Shown here: positions 1 to 9,971 of the stretch, piece after piece | Numbering within the stretch: position 1 is the first letter of the stretch | Layout: every line of letters begins with the position of its first letter | Source of the DNA: an uncultured Clostridia bacterium | GTDB taxonomy: Bacteria > Bacillota > Clostridia > Christensenellales > UBA1242 | Length of the DNA: 39,884 nucleotides | Assembly: GCA_944384415.1 (NCBI GenBank) | Contig: CALWTF010000019.1 | Location: forward strand, 1-39,884 | Direction: 5' to 3' | Program-made: the position numbers and the translations under genes | Notes under the pieces: generated by a model | What the model saw: only the letters and a program-made list of their open reading frames with translations | What the model was told of the DNA's origin: nothing | The model's database searches: none

Positions 1-3000
1 GGAATATTTGATGTAGCAAATGAGCTTTTCTCTAGTGGTGCTATAAGTCAAGATTTGACTTCGGAACACTGGAACGACGCAGATTTATTCTTCGCTATTA
101 TTGACGAATATCAAAGCTTAAAAAATAGAGTTGTCAAAAAAGAAACTCAACTATTTAAGGAAGGAATCGGACAAGAAGAATATAGTAAAATTCGAAACAA
201 TATAGCCAGAGAAGTTTTATTGTCTTACGACAAGTATGGCAGCCCTACTAGACTTGGCAAGGTTGTTGAAAAATATCAAAAACAAATTAAAGCTCTTAAA
301 AATAGCCTTGAAGAAACTAGACGCAGAAATAAGGCTCAAAATAGCTTATTTGAAACAGTAGATAGATTGAAAGGATTGACAAAATATCAATCTGCAGAAA
401 TCGAACTCGCTGGCGAAGTAACTATGCTTATAAACGAGCTTAAGAAAGTTAAAACCTACAGAGGTAATTTATCAAAGCATATTAGAAGCATAATGGCTAA
501 CTATTCTCAAGAAGTAAACGGAAATAAACTTTATAATTTATTATCCTACACGACAACAGAAGATAATCCGTTGGCTAAAATGATTGAAGATATAGCTCAC
601 GGCAGAGGTGATTTGTCTACTGCAGAAATTCAAAACTTGGATTTAATCTTAAGGAACTTTATACATAATGTAAGAAATTATGACAGAGTTTTCTTTGAAG
701 GAAGAAATCAGTCTGACACTGAAATTGCTACTCAAGCTGTAGAAGAAACAAAACAAGCTATTGCTTATAAAGACGAAGGTTTTTTAGGTGCTGTATCTAA
801 ATTCTCTCGCTGGCTTCAAGCTCCAGTATGGAGATTCGAGCGTCTTGGTGGTTATAGAAAAAACTCAATTATGGCTAAAGTTTTCAACGAGCTTAAAAAT
901 GGTGTATCGAAACAAGCTATGTTTAATATGGAAGTTGCAGAACACTATAAAGAGTTTTTCGAGAAAAATAAAAAAACTGTTAAAGGCTGGAATAAACAGA
1001 CAATCGAAATTGGTGGCGTAAAAATGTCTAAAGGACAAATTATAGATTTATATATGCTATCAAAAAGGAAACAAGCACAATCGCACTTATTTAATGGCGA
1101 AGACGGCTTAACTGGAACTATTCAATTAAGCAACGAAGAACAAGCTAGTCGTGGCAATATAAGAAAAGCTGTGTCTAAAGGACAAGAGGTAAAAATTGAT
1201 TCGGAGTTTTTACAGAAGGTTGAAGACGCTTTAACAGCTACAGACAGAGAGTTTATCGAGCTTACAGAAACCTTCTTTAATAAAATTGCAAGAGACGCTA
1301 AACACGAAACGGATATGGCTTTATATGGTATATCCAATGCTGGAGAAGATTATTATATTCCTATCCGTGTATCTGGAGACCAGCTATATTCAAGAATCGG
1401 AGACACAAATGGTGGATTTGGAGACTTATTCTCTGTTTACTCGCCTTCATTTAATAAAGATGTAAAACCTAACGCCAACAATAAAATTGTTGTAGAAAAT
1501 ATTATTGATATTGTAAATCGCCATACAAAACAAATGGCTGCTTACTATGGATTAGCTATTCCTATCAAATCATTTAATAGAATCTACAATAAAAAATTGG
1601 AAGACGGCTCAAAATTGAGCACAGAGCTTGCTAAAGTTGACGCAGAGTTTGAAAAATATGTAAATAAACTTTTCAATGATATGCAAGGTAAACAAAAAGA
1701 AAAAAGCTTTTTTGACGCTATGCTTGGAAAAGTTAGAAGTCTTGGAGCTAAAGCAGCTTTAGGGTTGAATCTTAAAGTATTGGCGAATCAGTTTGTATCA
1801 CTTCCAGCGTCTGCTGCTGTTGGCGTTAAGTATAAAAACATTATGAAAGGTTTTGGGCTTGCTCTTGCAAGAAAAACGGATTTTGACGCACTTGTAAAAT
1901 ATGCTCCTATGTTTTATGACAGATTCCGTGAAGGAAACAATATTGATGTTGGATTGCTTAAAGAAGGGAAAGGCGTATTGGGGAAAGTCGATGTTATAAC
2001 AGACTTAACTACAGCTCCTATTGGAAAAATAGACCAGTTTATTTGTGGGGCTGTTTGGAACGCTTGTTTAGAGCAAACAAAATCTACTAAATATGAAAAC
2101 TATTCTGAAGAACACTACAGAGCAGCTGCTAAATTAACCGAAGAGGCTGTAATCAAAACTCAAGCTAACTATATTCCACTTTATAGACCGGCTGTATTGA
2201 GAGAACAAAGCTCTTTCTTGCAACTTTCTACAATGTTTATGTCAGAGCCTTTGCAACAATTTTCTTTATTGACTTCTGCTATCGACAAAATTGCGGTTGC
2301 TAGAAAAATGATAAAATCTACAGACACGGCTATTCAAGCTGAAGGAAGAGAGCTTATGAAAGTTGCAAAAGCAGAGTCTACGAGAGCTATCGCTGCAGTA
2401 TTCGTTGATACAATTATCTTAACCTTAATTGCTCAAGCGTTTAGGTGGGTAAAAGGAACTGACGACGAAGACGAAGATGTGGTGCAAACAATCCTACAAG
2501 ACTTTGCAGAAAACTATATTGGTATGATTCCTTTTGCAAAAGATATTTATTCTGTGTTGCAAGGTTATGATGTAACAAATATGGCATACTCTGGGTTAAC
2601 TAATATAGCAAATGGACTAAAAGAAAGTTGGAATATTATTGACTTGTTGGCTAGTGGTAAATCTTACGACGAAGCTCAAATCAATGGCAAAATAAGAAAA
2701 ACTTTACTAGGAATATCTCAAACTTTTGGAATACCTTTAAGAAACTTGGAAACATATAGCAAAGGAGTAATTGAAAAATTCGCTCCAGAAGCTGTTTACA
2801 AGTATGATAAATTTTTCTATGACGGAACTACCAGCTCTTATGCTAAAGAACTAAACGAAGCTTTAGTTGCTGGAGACGATAAAATGGCAGATACAATCCT
2901 AGACCTATTCTTGACGGAAGAAAAAATACCAGTTAAGGACGCAACTTTACGAAATACACTAAAAGAGCTTTACGCAAAAGGATTTAATGTGTTGCCTAGA

Positions 3001-3546
3001 AGCGTTGGAAAATCAATCACTTACGACGGAGAGCAATATGCTTTAACTCAATCACAAAGAAAAAGGTTTAGAGAGGTTTATCAAGAAGCTAACGAAGTTG
3101 TGAAAAATTTAACAAATAAAACACAATTTAAAGACACAGAAGTAGAAATACAAGCTAAAGCTATTGAAGAAATTTACGACTATTATTATAAGCTTGCCAT
3201 AGAAGACTTACTTGGCGTTGAAGTTGTTAGCGAAAAAGACAGACTATTCTATAAAGTATTTAATTTGGAAGATTTAGTGTTGATTATAAAGCAAGCTAGG
3301 GCTTTAGTATCAGACAAAGACGAAGACGGAAAAACAATCAGTGGAAGCAAGAAAAGAAAAATTCAAGCCTTCATTAACCGTCTAAAACTTACGGCAGCTC
3401 AAAAATATATGATTATGGGCTATTTAGGATATAAAAACTCTGTTGGACTAAACAAAGTAAAAGTTTATATTCAGTCTCAAAGATTATCTAAAGCAGAAAA
3501 AGAAGCTCTACTAGAATACAGTGGATATGAAAAAAAGAAGGACTAA
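1..3546 (+). CDS. Large phage polyvalent / internal virion-type protein, 5' end outside window
   Basis: The frame is open from the first base, so the gene starts outside the window; at least 1181 codons are present and it ends with TAA. The N-terminal third is charged and probably coiled-coil. A strongly hydrophobic stretch lies near residues 795-815 (counted from the window edge), followed by an acidic DDEDED run, and the C-terminus is Lys-rich. Size, helical make-up and lack of enzyme motifs resemble the large-polyvalent-protein-associated (LPD38-like) C-terminal regions of phage internal virion or DNA-ejection proteins; that family match is from memory. Codon use (more GAC, GCT, AAC) is less AT-biased than downstream genes, which fits a prophage. 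The neighbour is a tRNA-Ser whose 3' end faces this gene, a common integration arrangement. Phage or mobile-element origin is fairly likely; the exact role is not known. Confidence 0.6.
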   Translation, partial: GIFDVANELFSSGAISQDLTSEHWNDADLFFAIIDEYQSLKNRVVKKETQLFKEGIGQEEYSKIRNNIAREVLLSYDKYGSPTRLGKVVEKYQKQIKALKNSLEETRRRNKAQNSLFETVDRLKGLTKYQSAEIELAGEVTMLINELKKVKTYRGNLSKHIRSIMANYSQEVNGNKLYNLLSYTTTEDNPLAKMIEDIAHGRGDLSTAEIQNLDLILRNFIHNVRNYDRVFFEGRNQSDTEIATQAVEETKQAIAYKDEGFLGAVSKFSRWLQAPVWRFERLGGYRKNSIMAKVFNELKNGVSKQAMFNMEVAEHYKEFFEKNKKTVKGWNKQTIEIGGVKMSKGQIIDLYMLSKRKQAQSHLFNGEDGLTGTIQLSNEEQASRGNIRKAVSKGQEVKIDSEFLQKVEDALTATDREFIELTETFFNKIARDAKHETDMALYGISNAGEDYYIPIRVSGDQLYSRIGDTNGGFGDLFSVYSPSFNKDVKPNANNKIVVENIIDIVNRHTKQMAAYYGLAIPIKSFNRIYNKKLEDGSKLSTELAKVDAEFEKYVNKLFNDMQGKQKEKSFFDAMLGKVRSLGAKAALGLNLKVLANQFVSLPASAAVGVKYKNIMKGFGLALARKTDFDALVKYAPMFYDRFREGNNIDVGLLKEGKGVLGKVDVITDLTTAPIGKIDQFICGAVWNACLEQTKSTKYENYSEEHYRAAAKLTEEAVIKTQANYIPLYRPAVLREQSSFLQLSTMFMSEPLQQFSLLTSAIDKIAVARKMIKSTDTAIQAEGRELMKVAKAESTRAIAAVFVDTIILTLIAQAFRWVKGTDDEDEDVVQTILQDFAENYIGMIPFAKDIYSVLQGYDVTNMAYSGLTNIANGLKESWNIIDLLASGKSYDEAQINGKIRKTLLGISQTFGIPLRNLETYSKGVIEKFAPEAVYKYDKFFYDGTTSSYAKELNEALVAGDDKMADTILDLFLTEEKIPVKDATLRNTLKELYAKGFNVLPRSVGKSITYDGEQYALTQSQRKRFREVYQEANEVVKNLTNKTQFKDTEVEIQAKAIEEIYDYYYKLAIEDLLGVEVVSEKDRLFYKVFNLEDLVLIIKQARALVSDKDEDGKTISGSKKRKIQAFINRLKLTAAQKYMIMGYLGYKNSVGLNKVKVYIQSQRLSKAEKEALLEYSGYEKKKD

Positions 3547-3560
3547 AATCCTTCTTTTTT
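3531..3560 (+). terminator. Terminator of the phage-type gene
   Basis: A perfect 12-bp stem, AAAAAAGAAGGA with TCCTTCTTTTTT, has a 6-base loop and ends in a T run. The 5' arm codes for the last lysines and the stop codon lies in the loop. Confidence 0.9.
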
Positions 3561-3623
3561 GTTAAAATCATAAACCAGCACAATATAATTCTTTGTAAAT
3601 ACAGTGTTCGGATTATGTGATAG

Positions 3624-3714
3624 TGGCGGAGAGGGAGGGATTTGAACCCTCGCTACGGTTTCCCGTACTGCGTCCTTAGCAGGGACGTCTCTTCAACCAC
3701 TTGAGTACCTCTCC
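3624..3714 (-). tRNA. tRNA-Ser(GCU)
   Basis: Type II tRNA with a long variable arm. The acceptor stem GGAGAGG pairs with CCTCTCC, the discriminator is G and the CCA is encoded. The anticodon loop contains GCT. Its 3' end faces the phage-type gene, so it is a plausible prophage attachment site, although no second copy of the tRNA end is visible here. Confidence 0.96.
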
Positions 3715-3739
3715 AGATACTTTAAAGTTGAACATACAA

Positions 3740-3768
3740 ATTATATCATTTTGTTTTATTATTGTCAA
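3740..3768 (-). promoter_or_regulatory. Promoter of tRNA-Ser
   Basis: On the minus strand TTGACA (3763-3768), 17 bases, then TATAAT (3740-3745): a consensus sigma-70-type promoter about 25 bases upstream of the mature tRNA. Confidence 0.85.
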
Positions 3769-3880
3769 CAATAATTCTAGTTCAATTTTTATAAATTTTA
3801 ATTTTACATATGTTATATTTTAACATAAAAACTTGATATTAAACAAAAAATAAAAATTTTTATAAATTTTGATAAATTTA

Positions 3881-3909
3881 TTGACAATAATGTTTAATTA
3901 GTGTAAAAT
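3881..3909 (+). promoter_or_regulatory. Promoter of tRNA-Met / tRNA-Glu
   Basis: TTGACA (3881-3886), a 17-base spacer and TAAAAT (3904-3909), about 33 bases before tRNA-Met. The two tRNAs share one terminator and so form one transcript. Confidence 0.85.
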
Positions 3910-3942
3910 AAAAAGGCATATCAGTTATGTGGCGGAATTTGT

Positions 3943-4019
3943 GGCGGCGTAGCTTAGTTGGTTATAGCGATCGGTTCATACCCGATAGGTCGAAAGTTCG
4001 AATCTTTCCGCCGCTACCA
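3943..4019 (+). tRNA. tRNA-Met(CAU), elongator type
   Basis: 77 bases with encoded CCA. GGCGGCG pairs with CGCCGCT, with a G-U at 1-72. The anticodon CAT sits in the stem-loop ATCGG/CCGAT. It closely resembles the Bacillus elongator tRNA-Met, and it lacks the three G-C pairs of the initiator anticodon stem. Confidence 0.95.
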
Positions 4020-4030
4020 TATATTATTAA

Positions 4031-4105
4031 GGCCTCATGGTCAAGTGGTTAAGACACCACCCCTTCACGGTGGTAACTCGGGTTCGAATCCCGATGGGGC
4101 TACCA
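4031..4105 (+). tRNA. tRNA-Glu(UUC)
   Basis: 75 bases including CCA. The acceptor is GGCCTCA/TGGGGCT, and the anticodon loop CCTTCAC contains TTC between CCACC and GGTGG. It lies 11 bases after tRNA-Met. Confidence 0.95.
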
Positions 4106-4113
4106 CAAATTTA

Positions 4114-4152
4114 AAATAGAATGTCTTAAAAAAATAAGGCATTCTATTTTTT
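4114..4152 (+). terminator. Terminator of the tRNA-Met/Glu operon
   Basis: AAATAGAATG pairs with CATTCTATTT around a CTTA/TAAG inner region, followed by a T-rich run. Confidence 0.85.
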
Positions 4153-4173
4153 ATATTATTTTTTGTTTATATT

Positions 4174-4202
4174 AAAAAAGATTGTGCATGCACACAATCT
4201 TT
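4174..4202 (-). terminator. Terminator of the PrsA-like gene
   Basis: Minus-strand hairpin with a 10-bp stem (AAAGATTGTG with CACAATCTTT), a 6-base loop and a following U tract. It begins at the last base of the stop codon. Confidence 0.85.
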
Positions 4203-5938
4203 TAACCTAAAAGTGATTTATAAACATTTGAATAATATGTTATAGTTCTGTCTCCAATTATTTGCTCAATAAGAGCTTGTTCGTGATTAGCGTAGTTAGA
4301 TTTTGTTATTTGTTCAATTACTACATCTAGCATTGTTTTTCCATTTGTTACACCATTTGAAGCATATTCATCAAATGGATTTATAAATATGTTATTTAAA
4401 CTGCTTAATGTTGCTGATTGATAATCAAGTTGAGTAATTTCACCTATATACATAACTATGTGATATCCATATGTGCTTTCAACAAGACTAGATGAAATAC
4501 TTCCTGCACCTTGTTGTCGTAAACTTCTAGATTCGTTGGCAAAACTTTCAACCATTTGGTCATTTTCTGGATTGGTTGGTATATAATAGCAAGTGTCTGC
4601 ATTGTTTACACCATCATCCATATTAAAACGGTAAATATAGTCATTAAATATTTTCATTTTTTCAGCATATGATTTTCCTTCCATAGCTTTTGTTAACATA
4701 TTTAAAACTTGTTTAGCAGTGTAAGTGTTGCCATATTTTAAAACACCATTTTCATAATATCTTTCTGTTACTGTTGTTTGATTTTTTATTTGTTCAACTT
4801 GTTTATTATAGTTTTCTTTCGAAATATCATTATTATTTAGTTGATTTTTTAATGTTTCAATTTGTTTTGTATCGCTAAACTTAATTAAAATGTGTGAAAC
4901 CTTAAACCAGTCAGAAGTGTTTGGGTGATAATATACAGAAGCTGCTTCCTTTGTCATTGCTGTTGTGTAAGCACTTGAACTTGTTGTATAAGTTTCTATT
5001 TGAGTTTCTATCATTTTTTTATAAGTTTCAAGAATTTCATTTTCTGTTATTGTTTCGCAAGCTTTTGAATATTGTTCTTGATAAGCGGTTAAATACGCAT
5101 TTTCAATGTAAACTTCAAAAAGTCGGTCAAGTTCACGATAGAAAACATCTGCAGTATTTTTACTTAAAGATTTATCAGTTTCATTGTTTTTCAAGTTTTC
5201 AATGTAGTTATCAAAAGCTTCATCACTATAACTTTTTGTGTTTGTATTTGAACCGTAAAGAATACTGTCTGTTTGATTCCAATACAATTTTCTAAAATTT
5301 TCTAAAGCTAGTTTTGCTTTTTCACTTTCTGTTTTTTGTGCAAGTTCACTTTCGCTTATTTGAAAAACATCTATTGAATGGTTAACAACTTCTTCATTAG
5401 TTACAACCTTTTGCAATACTCCATTAATATATGTGTAGGTTTTTGTGTAAGGCGAGTACTGATTTTCATAAGTTTCATGTGAATCAGTAGAACTTTCTTC
5501 ACTTTCTGGTATTTCAGCATCATCGGCTTTCCTAAGAGTGGTTTCTTCTGATGTTATTTCTTTGTTAATGTAATCATATACGCTTTGCCAAGCATCATTA
5601 ATTTGCTTTTGTGTTAAAGTTATTTTGTCAAGATTAACAGAAGCATTTCCTTCTTTTAAAGCTTCAATAAAAATTTTTCTATCTAAAAGTGTTTTTATTG
5701 TTGATTCAAGACCTTCAATCGTTGCATCGCCAGAGTTGTCATAATTTTCATTACCGAAGTTATAGTAGCCATTAATTAATTCTTTCATATTTACTGTAAT
5801 TTTGCCATTATTATAGCTTGCTACTATTTGGTTGTAATATTTATTAGTATCTAATTCAAATAATGAACAACCAGTGAATGATAGGAAAGCCAAACAAACT
5901 GTCATTAAACATATAGTAAATTTTTTAAATGTTTTCAC
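4202..5938 (-). CDS. prsA: PrsA-like peptidyl-prolyl isomerase lipoprotein
   Basis: Predicted extracytoplasmic foldase that helps secreted proteins fold outside the membrane. The GTG start at 5938 (578 aa) is chosen because GGGAG lies just upstream and a lipoprotein signal follows at once: two Lys, a hydrophobic core and a lipobox ending in Cys24 (Phe-Thr-Gly-Cys). A SurA/PrsA-like helical N-terminal region follows. The parvulin domain starts near residue 348 (Val-Ser-His-Ile-Leu) and its closing Gly-Tyr-His-Ile-Val segment is near residue 488. About 140 residues between those landmarks is longer than the usual ~90, so the domain seems to hold an insertion. It follows mfd with its own promoter, the position prsA-type genes hold in several Clostridia. 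The family is secure; the symbol is by homology. Confidence 0.85.
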   Translation of the reverse strand: MKTFKKFTICLMTVCLAFLSFTGCSLFELDTNKYYNQIVASYNNGKITVNMKELINGYYNFGNENYDNSGDATIEGLESTIKTLLDRKIFIEALKEGNASVNLDKITLTQKQINDAWQSVYDYINKEITSEETTLRKADDAEIPESEESSTDSHETYENQYSPYTKTYTYINGVLQKVVTNEEVVNHSIDVFQISESELAQKTESEKAKLALENFRKLYWNQTDSILYGSNTNTKSYSDEAFDNYIENLKNNETDKSLSKNTADVFYRELDRLFEVYIENAYLTAYQEQYSKACETITENEILETYKKMIETQIETYTTSSSAYTTAMTKEAASVYYHPNTSDWFKVSHILIKFSDTKQIETLKNQLNNNDISKENYNKQVEQIKNQTTVTERYYENGVLKYGNTYTAKQVLNMLTKAMEGKSYAEKMKIFNDYIYRFNMDDGVNNADTCYYIPTNPENDQMVESFANESRSLRQQGAGSISSSLVESTYGYHIVMYIGEITQLDYQSATLSSLNNIFINPFDEYASNGVTNGKTMLDVVIEQITKSNYANHEQALIEQIIGDRTITYYSNVYKSLLG

Positions 5939-5971
5939 TGCATTTCTCCCAAAGGTTATAATAACAAAATT

Positions 5972-6000
5972 ATTATACAACACAATTTATTTTTTGGCAA
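5972..6000 (-). promoter_or_regulatory. Promoter of the PrsA-like gene
   Basis: Minus strand TTGCCA (5995-6000), 17 bases, TATAAT (5972-5977), in the 86-base gap after mfd. This gives the foldase gene expression independent of the upstream operon. Confidence 0.75.
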
Positions 6001-6024
6001 TTCTTTTAATTAAAGTTTTGGTGT

Positions 6025-9000
6025 TTAATTTGAATAATCAAGTAAACTCAAAAGTTTTTGCCATTTTTGTTCATAATTATATTTAGTAAAGATTATTTCT
6101 ATTGTTGCCAAACCTTGCTTTTCGTATACTTTAAAGTTATTTACTTTTTGTTTTTTAAATAATAATTGTAAATGCTCAACATTTGAAAGTTCGGATATTA
6201 GTGCAATCTTGTTATTATTTACAATTGCTCTTGTTATATTGTTTTTTATACACAAGTTTTTAAGTAATGCAACTTTGCAAAGACCAATAACAGGTTCGGG
6301 TAAATTACCCCAAGTATCTTTTATTTGTTCTAAAACTTGTTGATAATTTTGCATATTTTGAATAGAACTAATAAGAGAATATAGTGACATTCTTTCGGCT
6401 TCATCACTTGTTAAATATGTTGGAATATTAGCGTCTATTTCTACATCAAGTTTAACAGATTTTGGTTCTGTAACAGTCAAGCCTTTTAACTCTTGTACTG
6501 CATTATCAAGTAATTTACAATACATATCATAACCAACTTTTTCCATCTGTCCGTGTTGTTCACTACCAAGCAAACTTCCGGCACCACGAATTTCAAGGTC
6601 TCGCATTGCTATTTTAAAACCACTTCCTAGCGCTGTAAATTCTAATAAAGTTGCAAGCCTTTTATATGATGTTTCACTTATACCACTTTCACTTGAATAG
6701 GTTAAATATGCCCATGCCATTTTATCACTTCTTCCAACTCGTCCACGCAATTGATAAAGTTGTGAAAGCCCCAGTAAATCGGCAGAAACCACAAATAAAG
6801 TGTTTGCATTAGGTAGATTAATACCATTTTCTATTAAAGTTGTAGCAATTAAAACTTGAACATCTCCTGAAAAAACATTTAAAATAATATTTTCAAGTTG
6901 GTTTCGTTCCATTTGTCCGTGAGCTACAGCAATAGTTGTTCCTTCTGGTAATAACGCAGTTACTTTACTAGCAAATTCATTAATAGTTTCAACTCGTGGA
7001 TAAACTATCAGTGCTTGTCCACCTCGTTCAAGTTCTTTATTAATAGCATTTTGCAGTAGAACAGAACTATATTCACTTACTATTGTTTGAACAGGAAGTC
7101 GTTCAATTGGTGGCGTTTCAATAATACTAATATCTCGTATTCCAACAAGTGCCATATGCAAAGTTCGTGGAATAGGGGTAGCGGATAAAGTAAGCACATG
7201 AACATTTTTCTTTAAAAGTTTAATTTTTTCTTTATCTGCTACACCAAAGCGCTGTTCTTCATCTAAAATTAAAAGAGCTAAATCAAAATATTCAACATCT
7301 TTACTTAACATTCGATGAGTTCCACATAAAATGCTAACTTTTCCACTTTTTACTTCTTCTATTATTTGTTTTTGTTCTTTTAAGGTTCTAAATCTATTTA
7401 AACATCTAACTTCTATGCCAAATCTTTGAAACCTTGCTTTAAAATTTGCATAATGTTGTTCACATAATATCGTTGTAGGGCAAAGTATTGCAACTTGTTT
7501 ACCATTTATAACTGCCTGAAATGCCGCACGCATTGCAACTTCAGTTTTTCCATATCCAACATCTCCAACTATAAGTCGGTCCATAATTTTTCCACTTGAT
7601 AAGTCAGTTTGAACATCGTGTATTGCTTTTAATTGGTCTTCAGTTGGTTCAAAAGGGAAATCAGCATCAAATTCAGATTGCAATTCGTTATTATAAGTTA
7701 AAATAACTCCTTTTAAATTTTGGCGTTCTTGCTCAAGTTTTAAAAGGTCAATAGCTAAAGTTTTTACACTTGATTTAACCTTTTGTTTAACTTTTTCAAA
7801 TTGATTACTACCAAGTTGACTAAGAGCAGGTGATTTTTCTGCTCCAATATATTTTCCAAGCAAATCTATTTGCTCTGTTGGAACATATAATTTGTCATTA
7901 TTTTTATAGCTTATGACAAGATAGTCTCGTTTATGGTTGTTAATAGATAATTGTGTTACTCCTTCACACATTCCAATACCATGAATAGAGTGAACAACCA
8001 ATTCTCCCGCTTGCGGTAAAGTAAAATTTTCTGAAAATTTTGCAACTTTTTTAAAAAATTTTGCGTTATTGTTTCTAATTGTAAAAAGTTGTTCTTTTCC
8101 AAAAATAACAAATTTATCATTAGCAAAAACAGCACCTAAATCACAGTTTTTTACTATTATATTTACTTTTGATTTATCAGCATTTAAAATATTGTTTATA
8201 ATTAAACAATCAACTTGATTTTTAGTAAGTTTTTTATAAAAATCATTTGCAATAGTTGTTTCATCACAAGCTAAAAAAATTAAATAATTTTTAGCCATAA
8301 AATTATTGATTTCGGTTTTTAAAAGTTCAATTTTTCCATTAATGTTTGAAAGTGGAAATGTTTCTGCATTAAAAACTTTATCAGTTTCAAAAAACTTGTT
8401 TTGAGTTGTTATAATTTGATAACAAAGACAAGTAAAATTAGTTATTCTTTGTTTTATTTCTTCAAACTTAAAAAGACAATTTTTGTGTTCTTTTAACAAA
8501 AAATTGGCCTTAATATTTTGTTCAATTGTGTTATTTGTTTCGGTTTCAAATTTAATTAAATGTTCATAACATTGTTTTGGTTCATCAAAAACTATAATGC
8601 TGTTAGTTGGAATATAATCTAAAATGTTTTCTTTTGCTAAAAATGCTGAAAAGAAATCAAAATTACTTGCTTTTATGCTTTGTTGCTGTAAACTTAAAAT
8701 GGCACTGTTAAAACTGTTGTTTTCAGTTTGATTTTTTAATAATTTGTTTTCAATGCGTTTATCATATTCAATTTTAAAAGAAAGCGGACAAACCATTAAA
8801 TTTGAAACATTTTGAACTGAATATTGAGTTTGTAAATTAAAACTGCTAATTTTTTCAATTTGAGTATCAAAAAAATAAATTCTAAAAGGAATTTGCGACT
8901 GTAAAGGGAAGATGTCAACAACATCACCTCTAACCGCGAATTGTCCTATACTTTCAACAGAACTAACTTTGGTATAACCAATTTGAATAAGTTGTTTAAT

Positions 9001-9438
9001 TAAGTTTTCAATTTCAATTTGGTCATCAGTGTGTAAATTTAAAACACATTTTTCAAATATATTTAGGGGAACAATAGGTTGACATAAAATTGATGTTGAT
9101 AATAACAATACATCAAAATTTTTTTGATATAAATCAAAAAGTGCAGTTAAACGGTTTGTTGTTTTTTGTCCAAACTCTAAAGTATGAAAGCAAAAATCTG
9201 CGCTTAAATTTTCTATTGAAACAACTTTTTTGCCATTGTTTTTAAAATTTATTTCAAGGTTTTTTTGCTCATTTTCATCTCCGCAAATATAAACTATTGG
9301 ATTTTTGAAAAGTTGTGCTGTAAATAGTTTTTCTTTTTTTGAAAAACCAAAAACACTTGCATTCTTTTTTTGATGCAAAGTGTTCATAAGTGAATTCAAA
9401 AAACCGTTTTGAGGAAGAAGTTCTAAAATATTTTTCAT
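6025..9438 (-). CDS. mfd: Transcription-repair coupling factor Mfd
   Basis: Superfamily 2 DNA translocase that removes stalled RNA polymerase and recruits UvrA. 1137 aa, the usual family length. In order: an N-terminal UvrB-like region without ATPase motifs; a CarD-like polymerase-interaction domain near residue 476 (Val-His-Ser-Ile-His-Gly-Ile-Gly); RecG-like helicase motifs with Walker A Gly-Tyr-Gly-Lys-Thr near 626 and the DEEQ box near 725; motif VI Q-x-x-G-R-x-G-R; and a C-terminal UvrA-masking domain. The start has a ribosome site (AAGGATAA) that includes the stop codon of pth, only 4 bases upstream, so translation is probably coupled. Confidence 0.98.
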   Translation of the reverse strand: MKNILELLPQNGFLNSLMNTLHQKKNASVFGFSKKEKLFTAQLFKNPIVYICGDENEQKNLEINFKNNGKKVVSIENLSADFCFHTLEFGQKTTNRLTALFDLYQKNFDVLLLSTSILCQPIVPLNIFEKCVLNLHTDDQIEIENLIKQLIQIGYTKVSSVESIGQFAVRGDVVDIFPLQSQIPFRIYFFDTQIEKISSFNLQTQYSVQNVSNLMVCPLSFKIEYDKRIENKLLKNQTENNSFNSAILSLQQQSIKASNFDFFSAFLAKENILDYIPTNSIIVFDEPKQCYEHLIKFETETNNTIEQNIKANFLLKEHKNCLFKFEEIKQRITNFTCLCYQIITTQNKFFETDKVFNAETFPLSNINGKIELLKTEINNFMAKNYLIFLACDETTIANDFYKKLTKNQVDCLIINNILNADKSKVNIIVKNCDLGAVFANDKFVIFGKEQLFTIRNNNAKFFKKVAKFSENFTLPQAGELVVHSIHGIGMCEGVTQLSINNHKRDYLVISYKNNDKLYVPTEQIDLLGKYIGAEKSPALSQLGSNQFEKVKQKVKSSVKTLAIDLLKLEQERQNLKGVILTYNNELQSEFDADFPFEPTEDQLKAIHDVQTDLSSGKIMDRLIVGDVGYGKTEVAMRAAFQAVINGKQVAILCPTTILCEQHYANFKARFQRFGIEVRCLNRFRTLKEQKQIIEEVKSGKVSILCGTHRMLSKDVEYFDLALLILDEEQRFGVADKEKIKLLKKNVHVLTLSATPIPRTLHMALVGIRDISIIETPPIERLPVQTIVSEYSSVLLQNAINKELERGGQALIVYPRVETINEFASKVTALLPEGTTIAVAHGQMERNQLENIILNVFSGDVQVLIATTLIENGINLPNANTLFVVSADLLGLSQLYQLRGRVGRSDKMAWAYLTYSSESGISETSYKRLATLLEFTALGSGFKIAMRDLEIRGAGSLLGSEQHGQMEKVGYDMYCKLLDNAVQELKGLTVTEPKSVKLDVEIDANIPTYLTSDEAERMSLYSLISSIQNMQNYQQVLEQIKDTWGNLPEPVIGLCKVALLKNLCIKNNITRAIVNNNKIALISELSNVEHLQLLFKKQKVNNFKVYEKQGLATIEIIFTKYNYEQKWQKLLSLLDYSN

Positions 9439-9442
9439 TAAA

Positions 9443-9970
9443 TTATCCTTGAATAAAGTTTAAAATTTCATCGGCACCCAATTCAACCCCTTGCTTAAAA
9501 ATTAAAAATTGCTCTTGATTAAACTTTGAAAGTACGAAATCGGCTAATTCCATTTTTTCGGGTGGTTGTCCAACACCAATTCTTAGGCGAGGTATCTCTG
9601 TTGTTTGCAATTCTTGAACAATATTGCGCATACCATTATGTGTGCCCGCTGAACCTTGTTGTTTAAAACGGATAGTTCCAAGTTTTAAATCAATATCATC
9701 ATAAACAATAAGTATATTTTTTAAATCAATTTTAAACTTTTTTACAAATTTTTTTACACATTCACCACTATTATTCATATAAGTTTGTGGTTTTATTAGC
9801 ACAATTTTATCACCATTAAAAACTGTTTCTGCAATAATGCCATCTAATTTTTTTTTATTAAAATTACAACCTAACTTGTTTGCCACCAAGTCAACCGTTG
9901 CAAAGCCCGCATTGTGTGGTGTGTTGTCAAACTTGCTTTCGCAATTTCCTAAGCCAAAAATAAATTTCAT
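9443..9970 (-). CDS. pth: Peptidyl-tRNA hydrolase
   Basis: Releases peptides from peptidyl-tRNAs dropped by ribosomes. 175 aa, slightly shorter than usual. It shows Gly-Leu-Gly-Asn with Asn9, the catalytic His19 in Pro-His-Asn-Ala-Gly-Phe, the Lys-Pro-Gln-Thr-Tyr-Met-Asn-Asn-Ser-Gly block and the Asp-Asp pair followed by Gly-x-Ile-Arg. The usual Pro-Gly after Gly-Asn is replaced by Cys-Glu. AAGGAGC lies 7 bases before the ATG. It sits between the GlmU-like gene (2 bases upstream) and mfd, as in many Firmicutes. Confidence 0.97.
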   Translation of the reverse strand: MKFIFGLGNCESKFDNTPHNAGFATVDLVANKLGCNFNKKKLDGIIAETVFNGDKIVLIKPQTYMNNSGECVKKFVKKFKIDLKNILIVYDDIDLKLGTIRFKQQGSAGTHNGMRNIVQELQTTEIPRLRIGVGQPPEKMELADFVLSKFNQEQFLIFKQGVELGADEILNFIQG

Positions 9971-9971
9971 T

